A stretch of 64,000 nt of DNA from Morchella semilibera (Eukaryota > Ascomycota > Pezizomycetes > Pezizales > Morchellaceae), in NCBI GenBank assembly GCA_009192285.1, contig CM018603.1:2534588-2598587 (forward strand), written 5' to 3'. Of the stretch, positions 1-12,000 are shown in pieces. Numbering within the stretch: the first letter of the stretch is position 1; each line of letters opens with the position of its first letter. A program made the position numbers and the translations under genes. The notes beneath the pieces are model-generated. The model made no database searches and was not told where the DNA came from. It saw only the letters and a program-made list of their open reading frames with translations.

Positions 1-842
1 TTTACCGCGGTTCTTTGATAGGGTATGGATACATGCAATCTGCAAAAGAGATGCGCACGTCTCCCGAGGAAAGGCCGCAATGCCAGGTGGGTAATACCTA
101 TTGAATATTGCAATCAAAACGGCCCTTCTGTTCGGATCAGGTTTGATAACGCGCCCGGCCGACTTTGCATTGATCACCCATGTAAAAAGTCCAAAGGGTG
201 AGGAGTTGTAGGCTGTGAGACTTCCGGCTGGCCGATAGATAGCCGATAGGCGGTAAAGTAAAGACGATCCGGATAGCGATTCGCCCCGTGAAATAGCAGA
301 AATCGTATGGTGGAGAAGTGATGTGCATGATGCACTTTACATATTTATGCAGGCGGCTTCTAAATTATGGTCTATTTCTGTTGGGGAGCCGAGAATGTTA
401 CTCCGCATAACTAAACAGTCAACACTTCCCCAGGGCACAAGAACGACATTTTAGCTTTAGGCTACTCTAGAGGCACACAAAAAAAACATCCTGAATTATC
501 TCTTACAGAGCAAACAAGTGGCGGTTGTTATCAACGTCTATTTGAAGTTCCCATTGAAACAACATTCTCTAAAAAGAGAGAAGAAACAAAAACCATAAAA
601 GCAAACTTTATAATGCTGACGCCGTTCAGACCCCTAAACCTCAAAAAAAAAAAAAAAATACATATGAAAAAAACCCTAAACCCATGAAATTTTTTTATGG
701 AAGCCTCCCAAATTGTCATAACAGCTTTGTTTTTCGTCACCAAAGCCTTTTTTTGCACCCATTCCGCCTTCATATTACAAAAACCGCCTGTTCTCCACCG
801 TCCAAGAGAATCATGAAATACAAGGATTAAGGACTATCTTAT
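1..842. other. intergenic, downstream of the desaturase gene
   Basis: I see no gene here. The short open frames have no recognisable motif. The stretch from about 600 to 780 is A/T-rich on either strand and probably includes the 3' UTR of the desaturase gene that ends at 843 on the minus strand. A TACTCTAG motif, repeated elsewhere in the intergenic DNA, lies near 463. Confidence 0.5.
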
Positions 843-2362
843 CTATGAGGCAGGAGCAAGGGCGATCGGTGCGGCAATTCTAGTGACCTGGTCACCGGCG
901 CGAACAATCCGTTGGTTGTTTGAGTCGAGGGCGGTAAAGACCTCCTTGTTTTCCTTTTGCGCTTGTTTCCAGATTTCGACTTCGCAACCACCACGGATGA
1001 CAGCGACACGGAAGTTAGACAGAAGGTTGTGGGCAGCGTTGGAGTGGTTGTAGACACCACCGTTGAAGATGGCGGTAGCGTCCTTTCCAATTCCTGAGTT
1101 GATCATAGCCTTACCACCGGGGTGGTCGTTGAGGAAAGAAGTGACATCATGGACGACACCAGCGACGAGGACGAGAGCACGGCCACTCTTGGCCTGTTCC
1201 TGGTAATCTTCGAATTCCATGACGGGGAGTTGCTCGAGAGGAACACCCCAATCGAGGGTAGAACGCTTCTGATCAAGCTTCTTCTGTTGCTGCTGAAGTC
1301 TACCCTTCTCGATTTCGTTGCTGCGAAATTGCTTAAGATCGTAAGCGAGACCAAGCTGCTTCCAGGTCCAGATACACCACTTGGTAGGGTCATCTATTCA
1401 ACCTATTAGCGGGCGATTCTATATATATATATATCTTGAGGTCAAAAGAAAACTTACATTGGTGCCATTCGATAGCATTGCGGTAATCGCTGGGGAACTC
1501 GTGGTGGAAGTTGTGGTATCCTTCTCCGAGGGTAACAAGAGCGGTAATGACGTGATCCCTCGGTGAGTTACGGTCATCGAATGGTTGTTCACCGAGCCAA
1601 TGGGCCAAAGAGTTGACACAGAAAGTGGCCTGCTGGACGAAGAAGACTCTGAGAATACCGGCGTAAACAAACCCACCAAGGTAATCACCCCATCCAAGAC
1701 CAGCAACAAGAGTAGGGAAGATCAATCCCATGAAAACCACAACCCAGAGGTAGTGCTTGTGTTGCCAGACAACGACGGGGTCCTGGTTCAAATCAGAAAT
1801 GTCGGTGCGGCCAATGCGCTTCGGATTTTGCTTCATGACCATCCATCCCAAATGAGAGTACATAAGACCCTTGCGGACACTGTAGGGGTCTTTGTCGGTA
1901 TCGGTGTAGCGGTGGTGAGCTCTATGGTCTCGCGACCACCAGCGGATGGATCCCTCGACGGCACCACCTCCAACAGCGGCAAGGAAGATCTTGAGTGGAA
2001 GAGTTGCAGAGTAGGATGAATGGGCCCAGAGACGATGGTACCCGGCGGTAATACCGAGACCAGTCCAGAAGTAATAGAGGATTGACCAAATGAGGGTATT
2101 TCTGTGCAAAGGAGTGTAAAATGAACCCCAGATACCGAGAATTGGTACAATTACAATGAGGGTAATGTTGAGTTTGTGCAGGTGCTGCCACCAATTCTGC
2201 ATGGTGATGGGCTATTTGTGATAGAAATGTCAGTATCGCCGGACATGAAATTGAGCTACAAGGGGGCCGTGAGATTTTTACCTGATCGGTGATATGGGGT
2301 TTGTTAGAAACAGGACGTTTGGCCGCCTGTTCCCCGGAGGGAGAAGCTGAAGAAGCAGCCAT
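843..2362 (-). CDS. ole1: acyl-CoA delta-9 fatty acid desaturase with C-terminal cytochrome b5 domain
   Basis: Makes monounsaturated fatty acids by introducing a cis-9 double bond into stearoyl/palmitoyl-CoA at the ER membrane; the fused cytochrome b5 domain supplies electrons. Three exons read 2362-2282, 2211-1458 and 1393-843, with GT-AG introns of 70 and 64 bp, giving 461 aa, close to the fungal family length. The three histidine boxes are visible: HRLWAH at about residues 86-91, HRAHH at about 123-127 and HNFHH at about 263-267, spread between hydrophobic segments. The b5 domain shows the heme motif HPGG at about 369 and a second heme histidine near 395 (YNHSN). The intron 2 junction restores the family sequence WHQYDPTKW. 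The start chosen is the first ATG ([10 protein letters not shown]); the codon just upstream is GTG. No broken residues seen. Identification is very secure. Confidence 0.96.
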
Positions 2363-5300
2363 CACGCAGAGGTGCTAAAGTAGCTTTTTTGCGTGTGTGT
2401 GATTGTGATGATGGTAAAGCGTAAGTTGATGATGGATGGATGGAAGGCACACACAAAACCGGAATTGTTACCGATATCACCGTGAACTCCCCTTAAGAAG
2501 CTGGTCCGGGAAAGAAGAAGGATGGAAGCTCAGCGGGGGAGCAATCTGTACTTAAAGACCTAAAAAGGGGGGGGGGGGGGGGTAGGCCTCATTGAAATTA
2601 TTTCTTTGGGCCCTACAATACTGATAGCGATAATCGATAACCAACTAGACCTAATTTAGCCACTCAAAACACCGTTGCCTCCCCCCCAAAAATCCAAAAC
2701 TCTCTTCATCTCACTCTGTGTCCGCTGTTGGAAGAGAGCCGCGTAAGGAAGCCCCTATCCTAAGATTAGCTAGTGGCCGTCCCAACAACGCACTCAACAA
2801 AAACGGCTCACCCTCCACTCCCCCCAGTCCCAAGCCCAGATTCCGTGTTGCACAAAACATCTCTCTCCCCAACGCCTGTCCCTGTCGACCTTACATGTAT
2901 GCAGGCACCCTGTTCTGCTGTTTGGTCCCCTCGTCCATGTTGAGGACCGCGCGTTCGACTTGCCAAATACTCGACGATTTACAAACCCAATTACACTCTA
3001 TCCACCACTGCCATGATGTGGCAAGTTTCTCAATAGAGTGGCGAGAGGTAGAGAGAATAGAACGGGTCTGGATATTTAAGATCTCCATGGATCCAAGAAC
3101 TTCGCAGTACCATGCAAAAAAAAAAGGAAAAAGTTCTAGGGTGAAGTCAATCTTGCATCTGTCATCGTCCCCCATGTAAGTGCCGTGACAGGCATACGCC
3201 TAGAGTGGGTAATTCTCGGCACGCAAGTCGACAGACTCTAGATTCTGTTCTGCCCACGTACGTCTTATCGATAAACTTCTCCATATCTAACTGTCGACGG
3301 CTCTTTGGATTTTCTTTTGAGTGAAGTGTGCTGTTAAAAACATCCGACGATCATTCGACTCATTGGCTTTCCTCTACCTCAACATTTTTCTTCGGATATG
3401 TGGGGTTTTTCACCACCGCATAACATACATGCATACATGTAAGCACATGTACCCATCGACTCAATTTTTTTTTCCCCTCCAGTGATTCTCCCGAGGACGA
3501 TTCCCCGAGGTCTCATTTGCCGAACCAAACTGCACTTGCATCCGTATGCGATAAGGTGCTCTCGATAAGGGCTCCCCCCTCCCAAAAAAAAAGTTCGCCT
3601 TCCCAAAGTCGGAAGGATTCCAGAACAAGTGTCAGGGCCATAAGGCTCGGTAAATTTATTACGCGAACACGCTAGAATTTAACCGCCAGGGTTACGATAA
3701 GATGTCTGACTAATTTAACCTTAGATAGTAGTTTCGGGGCTACAATTGATACCTTCCCGGACGTGCTAAAACCAAAACAGCATATAAGTCAAGACAAATA
3801 TTTATAACAGGGCATGATGGTGTCTGGTCTGGCTTCTTAACCCTTGGGCAATTTCACAAAAGAAATACGAACTTATCGTTAGCCGGGAACCTAATACCGA
3901 CAATCCCTGTTTTATACACTTTACATCACGTCTTATTTGATAGGTGGAGGTTCGGCGGCCGCACTGGCGAGGCTGATAGTTCCTTCAAACCTTGTTTCGT
4001 TGAGCTCGACTGATATCCACCTACATATCTATCGACAAAAGACATATTATACCGAGCACTCCGGGCAGAATCATGCCATATCAACCCTCCAATGGAACAC
4101 ACAAGTTTATCTCCACCCTCACAGGAACATTGTTGGGACACTCGAAAAATATTCGATACAAACAAGCTTTGCAATTGTTGGGCATCATTTTACCGAATAT
4201 CAAACTGTACATCCTTATAATTGATGTACTCGAAGCACCCGTGAGGTAGCACTTACTATATGTGGCTCATGAGCGACAATAGAGTGTTGGGATACAGCAA
4301 ATACATAATCAATATGGCATGTCTATTTCCTCTCTTGGGTGCATGCAATCTGCTTGTATTCATCCGGGGTTATTTAGAGGTTATGAATAATAAACCAACG
4401 GCGACCCCCACATGCCCAGCATTCAAAACATTGAAGATTCATATCAACCACTGAATTGCATGCACACACTCGAAGAATGAATAGATATAAAACCGGCTAT
4501 CTTAACGAATTATCTCACATCTATCTTATCTATCTGTATATCATTACTAGAAACTAGGAATGAGCGCTGGTTCCTGGTAGCAAACTGACGTCGTTTCACA
4601 GTTATACCAGCAAATTCTTTAGAAAAACGTCGTACTAGCACCGAGTATCATATATGCATCTTTCTAGTCGATAATCGAAATTTGAACCGATCAATTTCTC
4701 CAAGATCAATTGAACTCGTCACTGCCAAGCATGTGCTCGATTGGTCAATATTTTGCAACCTCCAGAAAAGGCTCCTAGAGTACCTCAATAGCCCTTTAGT
4801 CTAGTGGTAGAGCCTCTCACTCCGGTACTCCTACCACCAAGCTACGCTGTGTTTTCTAGGCAAGTGGCCCAGAATATCAAGCCCAAGATCTACTTATATC
4901 ACCGTCCAGAGATAGGTACCGGCCCTTAAAAAATACATTCTCGTCGGGATATATGAGTATTTGAATTTAAGTGAGCCCTGGACCGCCTTACAAAAAAATT
5001 ATTATGTAGCAAAGGAAGTCCTTTCATTGAGCATAGGTCACCACTTGTGCCTTATATAATAACCCCATATAATGGAATGAATAGTAAGATACGTCATAGT
5101 ACACTTGCGAACAAATTCTCGCCCGACAAACGGCGACTGTAAGCCCGAAAAATTGAAGACAACTCTCTATCTTGTACACTCTACCAGTAATTCCTATATT
5201 GGACCAAAGCTCCCGCAAACCATATGTTGCGAAACAGAGGGGTGCCAAGATGTGCAGGTCACGTGAACGCTGCTTGTCAATGGATTATCACTCGTTTTCT

Positions 5301-5372
5301 GAGATGCAAACCGAAATGGCCTTTTTCTTGACAAGACACTATACAACGCCATGGGTAGTCGTAAAGTGTATA
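2363..5372. other. intergenic; desaturase upstream region
   Basis: No supportable gene. The first 350 bases upstream of the desaturase ATG hold its promoter and leader, including a G16 tract. A 153-codon open frame at 2718-3179 has no recognisable motif and low-complexity composition, so I did not call it. TACATGTA palindromes occur near 2893 and 3432. Confidence 0.5.
2567..2582. repeat. poly-G tract (16 G) upstream of the desaturase gene
   Basis: Uninterrupted run of 16 G on the plus strand (C on the sense strand of the minus-strand desaturase), about 205 bp upstream of its ATG. It is one of many long G/C homopolymers in this window. Confidence 0.9.
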
Positions 5373-5546
5373 CAGTCGCACCTCGTTATGTCGTTAGCGT
5401 ATTTTGGGGGCCAAACCCCTACGAGATAGCAAATATACGAGACAGCAAATAGCTTTTGGTGGAGAAGAGCAGTACCTGTCCCTCAAATCCGTACGAGACA
5501 GCAAGAGATTCGAGATATCGAGATACGAGATAGCGAGGTGCGACTG
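5373..5546. mobile_element. pogo/Tigger-like MITE, copy 1 (174 bp)
   Basis: A non-coding element bounded by terminal inverted repeats: it opens with CAGTCGCACCTCG and closes with CGAGGTGCGACTG. It is flanked on both sides by TA (5371-5372 and 5547-5548), the target duplication of Tc1/mariner-superfamily transposons. The tip resembles pogo/Tigger tips (CAG...ACCTCG), from memory. The body carries repeats of a GAGATAGC/GAGACAGC unit near the right end. A shorter relative sits at 7728-7862. No transposase lies in the window, so it would depend on an autonomous element elsewhere. Confidence 0.85.
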
Positions 5547-7727
5547 TATTTGGAACCAAGAATCCATGTCTAATAGTTGGAACGTGGGTGGTCGTCGTAA
5601 CAAACGTTTACGTATTACATGTATTTAGCACCTATTTTATAATCTAATCTGTCCCGCGGAATGCTCTGAATAAAAGAGATTCACATTTAAGTAGACAGAG
5701 AAATGTGGAAACCTGTCTATTAAGAGAGTCACCAGCCGTAGCCTTGGTCCTGTTGCCCCGGACAGCCGAATGTCTAGCTCACATTAGCAGTCCTGAAGCC
5801 CGACCTCTGATCTGTACCGTACTTTCTGGGACGATGACGAAACTGGATAAACGACGGATGGCAAGTTCTCAGTCGGCCATAGGATTGGAAGTAAAGGGGT
5901 CGGCGCGCTTTTAACTACAATGTACATGTAGTCAATTCGCCGTTGAACAAGGCTCGTCATTGTCCCAGGCAAGACGGTACGCATGTTACAGTATATAAAG
6001 CATTGTCGCGTCTACTTGGTGGGTGTTCAGCTAAATGTCCATCTACCACTGAGGAGAGAATATATTATGTTACCTTCAACAAGCTCCAGCTAGATATACG
6101 TGAAAGTGAGTTAAGTGTTCTATTACTGTGGCTTGGTGGATAAGCTTAGGTAAAATGGCGACCTGTCCCTAAGCTGCATGTATCTAGAGGTGGAGGATTC
6201 GCTTAACCTTCTTAATCTCTGAGTTGTCGATCTGAGATCCCATCATCTAATGGTTTTGTCTTGCATTAGCTATCAGAACACACAGCGCCTCACAGCACCC
6301 TGTATGTTGAGTTCCCAAGGAGATGTGTGACCTGAAGGCTTTATATGCTCATATCAAGAGCGTTTTTTGGTGAGGCGGAAAACATTCGGTGATTGAAGCC
6401 CATTGCCTGAAGGCCAAATGCCAATAAGCTCAAAGGCTATAACCAGGCAGGCCCAACAATCTAATCCCTCGCCTTCCGGCACCTTTATATCACTGCTTGC
6501 TCCAGCTCCCCCTATTCCTGACGCTCCCCGCAGTGCTGATCTAGGGAACTACCAAGTCCTGGATATCCCGCGGCGCATATAGGCACCGATATCGACTCTC
6601 GATATCAGCCAACGATCTACCGACCTGCCACTTCACTACCCCCCCGTAGTTTCTCCACGACAACAAGATGAGTGCGTACGGTAATAAACATATATATACT
6701 TCCCACGATACTCCCCCCTTATGTCCGTTCCCAGCGCCTAGAGAAGTATGACGACGTTGAAGTAAGCGGCACGCACCCAGAGCTGCCGTCAATCATCAGC
6801 CAGGTCCAATCATTAGTTCCCAACATCTCAGAACCAATTCATCTATCGAGCGTCTAAACCTCCCATAAAATAACCCTATTTAGACGTCATTCAGATTGTT
6901 ATTTATAGGAGGGTACACTGGGCGGATCTGTTCGTTGAACATGCTAATTGTGGTGATATTTTAGGACCTGTCCGGTTGTACTGTGGAGGAACATAGTGAT
7001 TCTAATGAAAGCCTGCTAGATTGCTGCCAAGAAACGAAAAAGGGCAATATAGCTGCGTGTTCGGTAGGAGGATAATAGGGTCCCTTTTTTTCTTTAACCT
7101 GGGCAAGGTGGTGGTGGGTTGGGTGGAAAACCATAACGGAGGCACCGGGGCCCGATATCATCATATGTGATATTGTAGTACACATTGGGAATTCTGGCAG
7201 GTTTCTCGAGAGGTATCGCTTTCGTCAAAATATTCTGCAACCGAGCATGCCTAAGCACCCGATTTCTCGGCAGGAAAAGGGCCCTGTCCCCCTGACAGGG
7301 GGATAGATCTATCGACCTAGCTTAAGAGATAGACGTAGCTTCGGGTCGGGATTCGATTGAGTGTAGGCTTATCTCATTGAATTATATCATTACATACATG
7401 TATCTACGTGCACCTTCTTGGAATACTACCTGGTTAAACACTATATTGTATCGGGATTATACCAAAGAGAAGTAGATTCCCCCGGCTATTCGGGTCTATC
7501 TATCCAATCTTCACAGAAAGTCACTCGAACCGCCTATTCTTCGGATCGACGTTAATAGTTAGACCCAAGGTTAGTACAACGCACAACAGAGTATCTCACG
7601 ATTGCTGACTCGATAGATTCTAGTAATTCTCCATATATACATGCAGTTAAAGCCGAGGCACAAGCCCTCCGGCTCCCGATACTACTGTCTACCCGGTATG
7701 TGGCGACGGTTGTCTCCGATCACAATA
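5547..7727. other. intergenic between the two MITE copies
   Basis: No gene supported. Short open frames on both strands lack motifs. Notable only for TACATGTA palindromes near 5611, 5920 and 7397, and a small perfect hairpin around 7289-7305 (TCCCCCTG, one base, CAGGGGGA). Confidence 0.5.
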
Positions 7728-7862
7728 CAGTCGCACCTCGTTATGTCGCTAGCGTATCCTGGGAGCCAAACCCCTACGAGATAAGTTTTTGGTGGAGAAG
7801 AGCAGTACCTGTCCCTCAAATCCATACGAGACAGCGAGATACGAGATAGCGAGGTACGACTG
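7728..7862. mobile_element. pogo/Tigger-like MITE, copy 2 (135 bp)
   Basis: Second copy of the element at 5373-5546 in the same orientation. It has the same left tip CAGTCGCACCTCG, a right tip CGAGGTACGACTG that differs by one base, and TA on both flanks (7726-7727, 7863-7864). Relative to copy 1 it lacks about 15 bp after the CCCTACGAGATA stretch and about 20 bp near the right-hand GAGATA repeats; the rest matches closely, including the shared TTTTGGTGGAGAAGAGCAGT segment. The high identity suggests fairly recent spread. Confidence 0.85.
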
Positions 7863-8704
7863 TATTCCCCAGGAAGTAGCCGCAATATTTTTTTTTCTTT
7901 TTTCTTCCCACGAGAAAGAGAGATCGAGGGGGCCAACCCGGTCCCTCAATCTGATCGGGCTCAAGCGAGAAGCAGATCGCCCCCCACCTCTCCTACCTCT
8001 CCTACTTCTCCTCCGCTAGAATCCGGGCCCGTTCGTCGCGTTCCGCCCGTACGTACCCCAAATACAAGTCTTAGAGGCGTAGAGTACTATCAAGCCCCTG
8101 CTGCATGCATGGATCTGCAATCAACCCCATGTTGAGGAGTACAGTACTCTAGTTGGCGATAAGATAAGTTTTCTTATTTCTATTATGCATTACTGTGCGA
8201 CACAATATCAGTTGTTGAAATGATTAATATTCCCAGAGATTATCGGGGAGCGTAGGTACGTAAAGTAGAGTAGAGGAGGTACAGTGAGTGACAGAGCGTG
8301 CGTTAGAGAGAGAGAGGGATGGATACACACATCCGTGCCTAAGTCTAGAAAAGAAAAAAAAGGAAATAAAAATAGGAAATAAAAAAAGGAAATTAAAAAT
8401 TAAAAATAAGCAGTAACACCTGTTGTGTACCCTTATAATTCTCCAACCTTTAGGGCAGCTCCGCGACACTCAGCTGGTAGCGTACCTGGTTTCGGGTCGC
8501 TCCGTGCATCGATGCTTCCCCACGAGCTCCCTAGCTCTAAAATACACTGTGCCGGTGTTTTTTTACATGATGGATTATCGTGCAACTAACGTTAAAATCG
8601 GCCGTGGCTTTACCCTACTTTCTCCTGGTATTCGGTCCTTATCGTATCTATGTTCGGATATCGTATGCTCTGTAGCGAGAGAGAGCTCACCACCACCAGA
8701 GCAT

Positions 8705-8758
8705 GCACATACACACACACACACACACACATGCACATGCACACACACACAACACATA
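8705..8758. repeat. (CA)n microsatellite
   Basis: Two CA runs separated by ATGCACATG, on the plus strand, about 320 bp upstream of the permease start. Confidence 0.95.
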
Positions 8759-9071
8759 TATACACCGTACTATGTATATATAGAAAGTAATCTCAAGCCA
8801 ATTTAACTTCAAGACCACATTCTACACTTGTTGCTAGCAATTGGGGCACTCGCAGCCAACCAACAACTCATACTCCTCCCGCAGGGCCAGGCCCCAACTA
8901 GAGTACATGTAGGTTGCTGTACCAGTCAACTATCTTACCACGAAACTGACCTCCAATTCCAGTATCCATTCCCGTCGATCAAAAACACTTGTGGGGGAAC
9001 CATAGCCAACAAGCACACGGCATATCAACACAAAAACCAAAAAACCAAAAGTGCAAATACTTGTCTGTATC

Positions 9072-9077
9072 TTATCA
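9072..9077. promoter_or_regulatory. candidate GATA-factor (AreA-type) site next to the permease start
   Basis: TTATCA here is TGATAA on the minus strand and fits the HGATAR site of fungal nitrogen regulators such as AreA. It lies only 2 bp before the ATG, so it may sit in the leader rather than act as a promoter site. Nitrogen control of UapA-type permeases by AreA and UaY is known in Aspergillus; a role here is inference. Confidence 0.3.
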
Positions 9078-9079
9078 GC

Positions 9080-12000
9080 ATGTCCGAACCAGACCAAATA
9101 GGACCAGCCATGGGCCCAAAGAAAACCCTCTTGGACCGCGTCCGCGCTGTTAAGCGTGCATTCCTAACCAGGCAAGCCCCCCCTTCTCCAATTTCAACCC
9201 CCCCACCGCACCGCACGGCCGCTAACCCCACAATACAGGGACGGCCTCCTCGGGACTTATGACTATGGCTTTCTCTTCCGCGTACGCATTACCTCTCCTA
9301 ATCTTCCACCTGCCCATCATTCTAACATTCTCCCCCCCTGGTCCACAATATGTAGCCTAACCTCCCGTTCATGCGTCGCCCGCGCAAGGCCGCCCCATTC
9401 TTCGGCCTCAACGACCGCATGCCCGTCGTTCTCGGGCTGATCCTGGGGTTCCAACAGTATGTTTTTTTTTTCTTCTAAAAGAAACTAATGCCACCGGACC
9501 CAGTTTTATTGATTTTTTGGTATTTGGTTATTATTAGTGCACTAGCAATGTTGGCGGGCGTGGTTTCGCCACCAATCATTATCGGAAATGCCGTTAATTT
9601 GGGGCCGGAGATGACGCGGTACTTGGTGTCGACCTCGTTGATTGTTTGTGGGATATTGTCGGCGATACAGATCACGAGGTTCCATGTCAAGGGGACGCCG
9701 TACTATATAGGCACGGGATTGATATCAGTGTAAGTTATTGGCCGTTTTTCCTTCTTTTTGGCACCCGGCGCCAGGAGTGATTGGAATTAGGCTTATGGTA
9801 TGGGGGAATCGTGTGTAGGGTTGGTACGTCGTTTTCAGTGATTCCAGTTGCGCTGGGCGCATTTGAGCAGATGTATCAGAATGGAAAGGTAATGGGTGCT
9901 TCCGCTCCTTAGCTATTTGCGTGCACTAACCTGTCGATAGTGTACGTTTACACCCTAATTGGAGAACGCCCAAAAATGGCTAGGAGGCATCTGTCTAATT
10001 TATTTGATTGGTATACTACAGGTCTTACTGATGAAAACGGCGTCCGTCAGCCTTGTCCTGATGCCTATGGTAAATAATATCCGAGTGATATTTCATGATT
10101 AAATTCAAAAAAAAATATAACTAACACAGGTTTTTTCAGGCGCCCTTCTCGGGACTAGCATAGTCTGTGCTTTCCTCGAGATACTCATATCTTTTATGCC
10201 TACTCGGTGGATCCAACGTGTATTCCCCCCCATAGTCACTGGTCCCACCGTGTTGCTCGTAGGTGTAAAGCTTATTAGCAGTGGGTTCAAAAATTGGATG
10301 GGAGGATCTGGGTCATGTATGAATAGGCCAGAGACTGGGCTGTACGCCCTGTGCCCTACTATAAATGCGCCACATCCACTACCATGGGGTGCAACGGAGT
10401 TTATCGGTATGCGGGACCCGGAGATAAAAATTGGGCAAGGCTGATAACTATAGGGTTGGGTTTTTCCGTATTCATTACAATTATATTGTGTGAGCGGTTT
10501 GGGAGTATGAAACCATCTTGCGCCAAATAGTAGGTGTATTTCTCTGACTATTATGATAGGCCCTATTATGAAGTCTACTAGCGTTGTGATTGGTCTCCTT
10601 ACTGGATGCATCATCGCTGGAGCGACCAATTATTTCGATAAGACTGATATCAATAACGTAAGTTAATGCTGCAAGGTTCTATAATTCGAGATTGATGCTA
10701 AATTTTCAATTAACCTCAGGCGCCTGCGGTCTCGTTCGTTTGGGTGCACACATTTAAGCTCTCAGTTTATGGGCCACTAGTATTGCCGTAAGCATATATC
10801 CCCCTCCGTGTTGTGGGGTAAATAGCTAAACTGCGCCATGCAGCCTGCTAGCTGTGTACATCATTTTAGCCTGCGAAGCAATTGGTGATATAACCGCAAC
10901 CTGTGATGGTATGTTATGACACCCTCCAAGCACCTCACGAAGCATCAACTAACTGTTGCCTCAGTCTCCAGACTAGATGTTGAAGGTGAGCTGTTCGATT
11001 CACGGATCCAAGGAGGTTTGTTGGCCGATGGCCTCAACGGCCTTATTGCTGGCCTTGCTACAATTACTCCGATGTCCACATATGCCCAGAACAACGGTAT
11101 GTCCTCTGATATCCATCCCTATTGAGTAGAAAATAGTAATAGAAATGATAATTTCAGGTGTGATCGTAAGTGTCTTATTGATGGATATATGAACTTTCAA
11201 GTTTCAAACATTCGAATCAAGAATTCCCTGACAGTTATAGGCTCTTACCCGATGCGCAAACCGGAAGGCCGGCTATGCAGCCTGGTAGCTACTCCATCAA
11301 TTGGGTTTCATTTCTCGTTCGAATCATGCTGTATCTGACACTTGTTCCAGTTCTTTTCTTATAATCATGGGTGTTTTTGCAAAGTTTGCAGCTGCTCTGG
11401 TCGCAATCCCATCGGCAGTTCTCGGCGGTATGACAACGTTTCTGGTAGGCTTCCGGGTTTCGGATAATGGAGCATGTGGAGACTGATTCATGGGGGATCT
11501 GCAGTTCTGCGCTGTTGCGGTGTCTGGAATGAGTATCACGGCGACTATGCCGTTCAGTCGACGCAGTGGGTTTCATTCCCCCCTATATGCTCGGATCCTA
11601 TAGTTAAATGTATACTGACGTATTTTGATTTTTTATCGCTGTGTAGATCGATTCATCCTTACTGCATCTCTTTCAGTGGGGTGAGTGGCATACTGTCTTG
11701 ATTAAGTATCTTTTGCGCAAGACTGACCGAGTGAAACCCTAGATACGGTGCCACCCTTGTTCCGGATTGGTTTGAGTGAGCTCTATCCCCGCCCCAAATC
11801 TTTTGACACTCCTATTCAATAGCTGTGGTGCTAAATGCTATGGCTCCACAACAGACATTTCTTCACTTATTCAGGAGGGGGAGGCTTGCAGGGGCTGATC
11901 GATGCCGTAAATCTCATTATGGAGACCGGGTTCGCCATAACAGCCTTGTAAGTTGAATTAGCCTTGCTTTTAGTGACATCTGCAAGACCACGTTATTATA

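Larger units (their letters stand above)
7863..9079. other. intergenic; upstream region of the purine permease gene
   Basis: No gene supported. It holds a CA microsatellite at 8705-8758 and the presumed promoter and leader of the permease that starts at 9080. A C/T-poor, A-rich stretch (8350-8410) and a run of CTCC repeats (7983-8015) are low complexity. Confidence 0.5.

Noticed and set aside
2718-3179. 153-codon open frame on the plus strand after the desaturase gene
   Set aside because: No motif, no homology that I recognise, low-complexity Pro/Ser start, and it overlaps an equally long empty frame on the other strand.
4790-4870. tRNA-like A box (TAGTCTAGTGGTAGAG)
   Set aside because: No matching B box or cloverleaf downstream; not enough to call a tRNA or SINE.
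8455-8530. tRNA-like segment with CTCAGCTGGTAGCG
   Set aside because: The T-arm and acceptor stem do not form; likely chance or an old relic.
9941-10021. Alternative exon 9965-9992 to avoid the 1-nt exon in the permease
   Set aside because: It would be in phase but needs a 29-nt intron and a poor acceptor, and adds residues not expected in the family.
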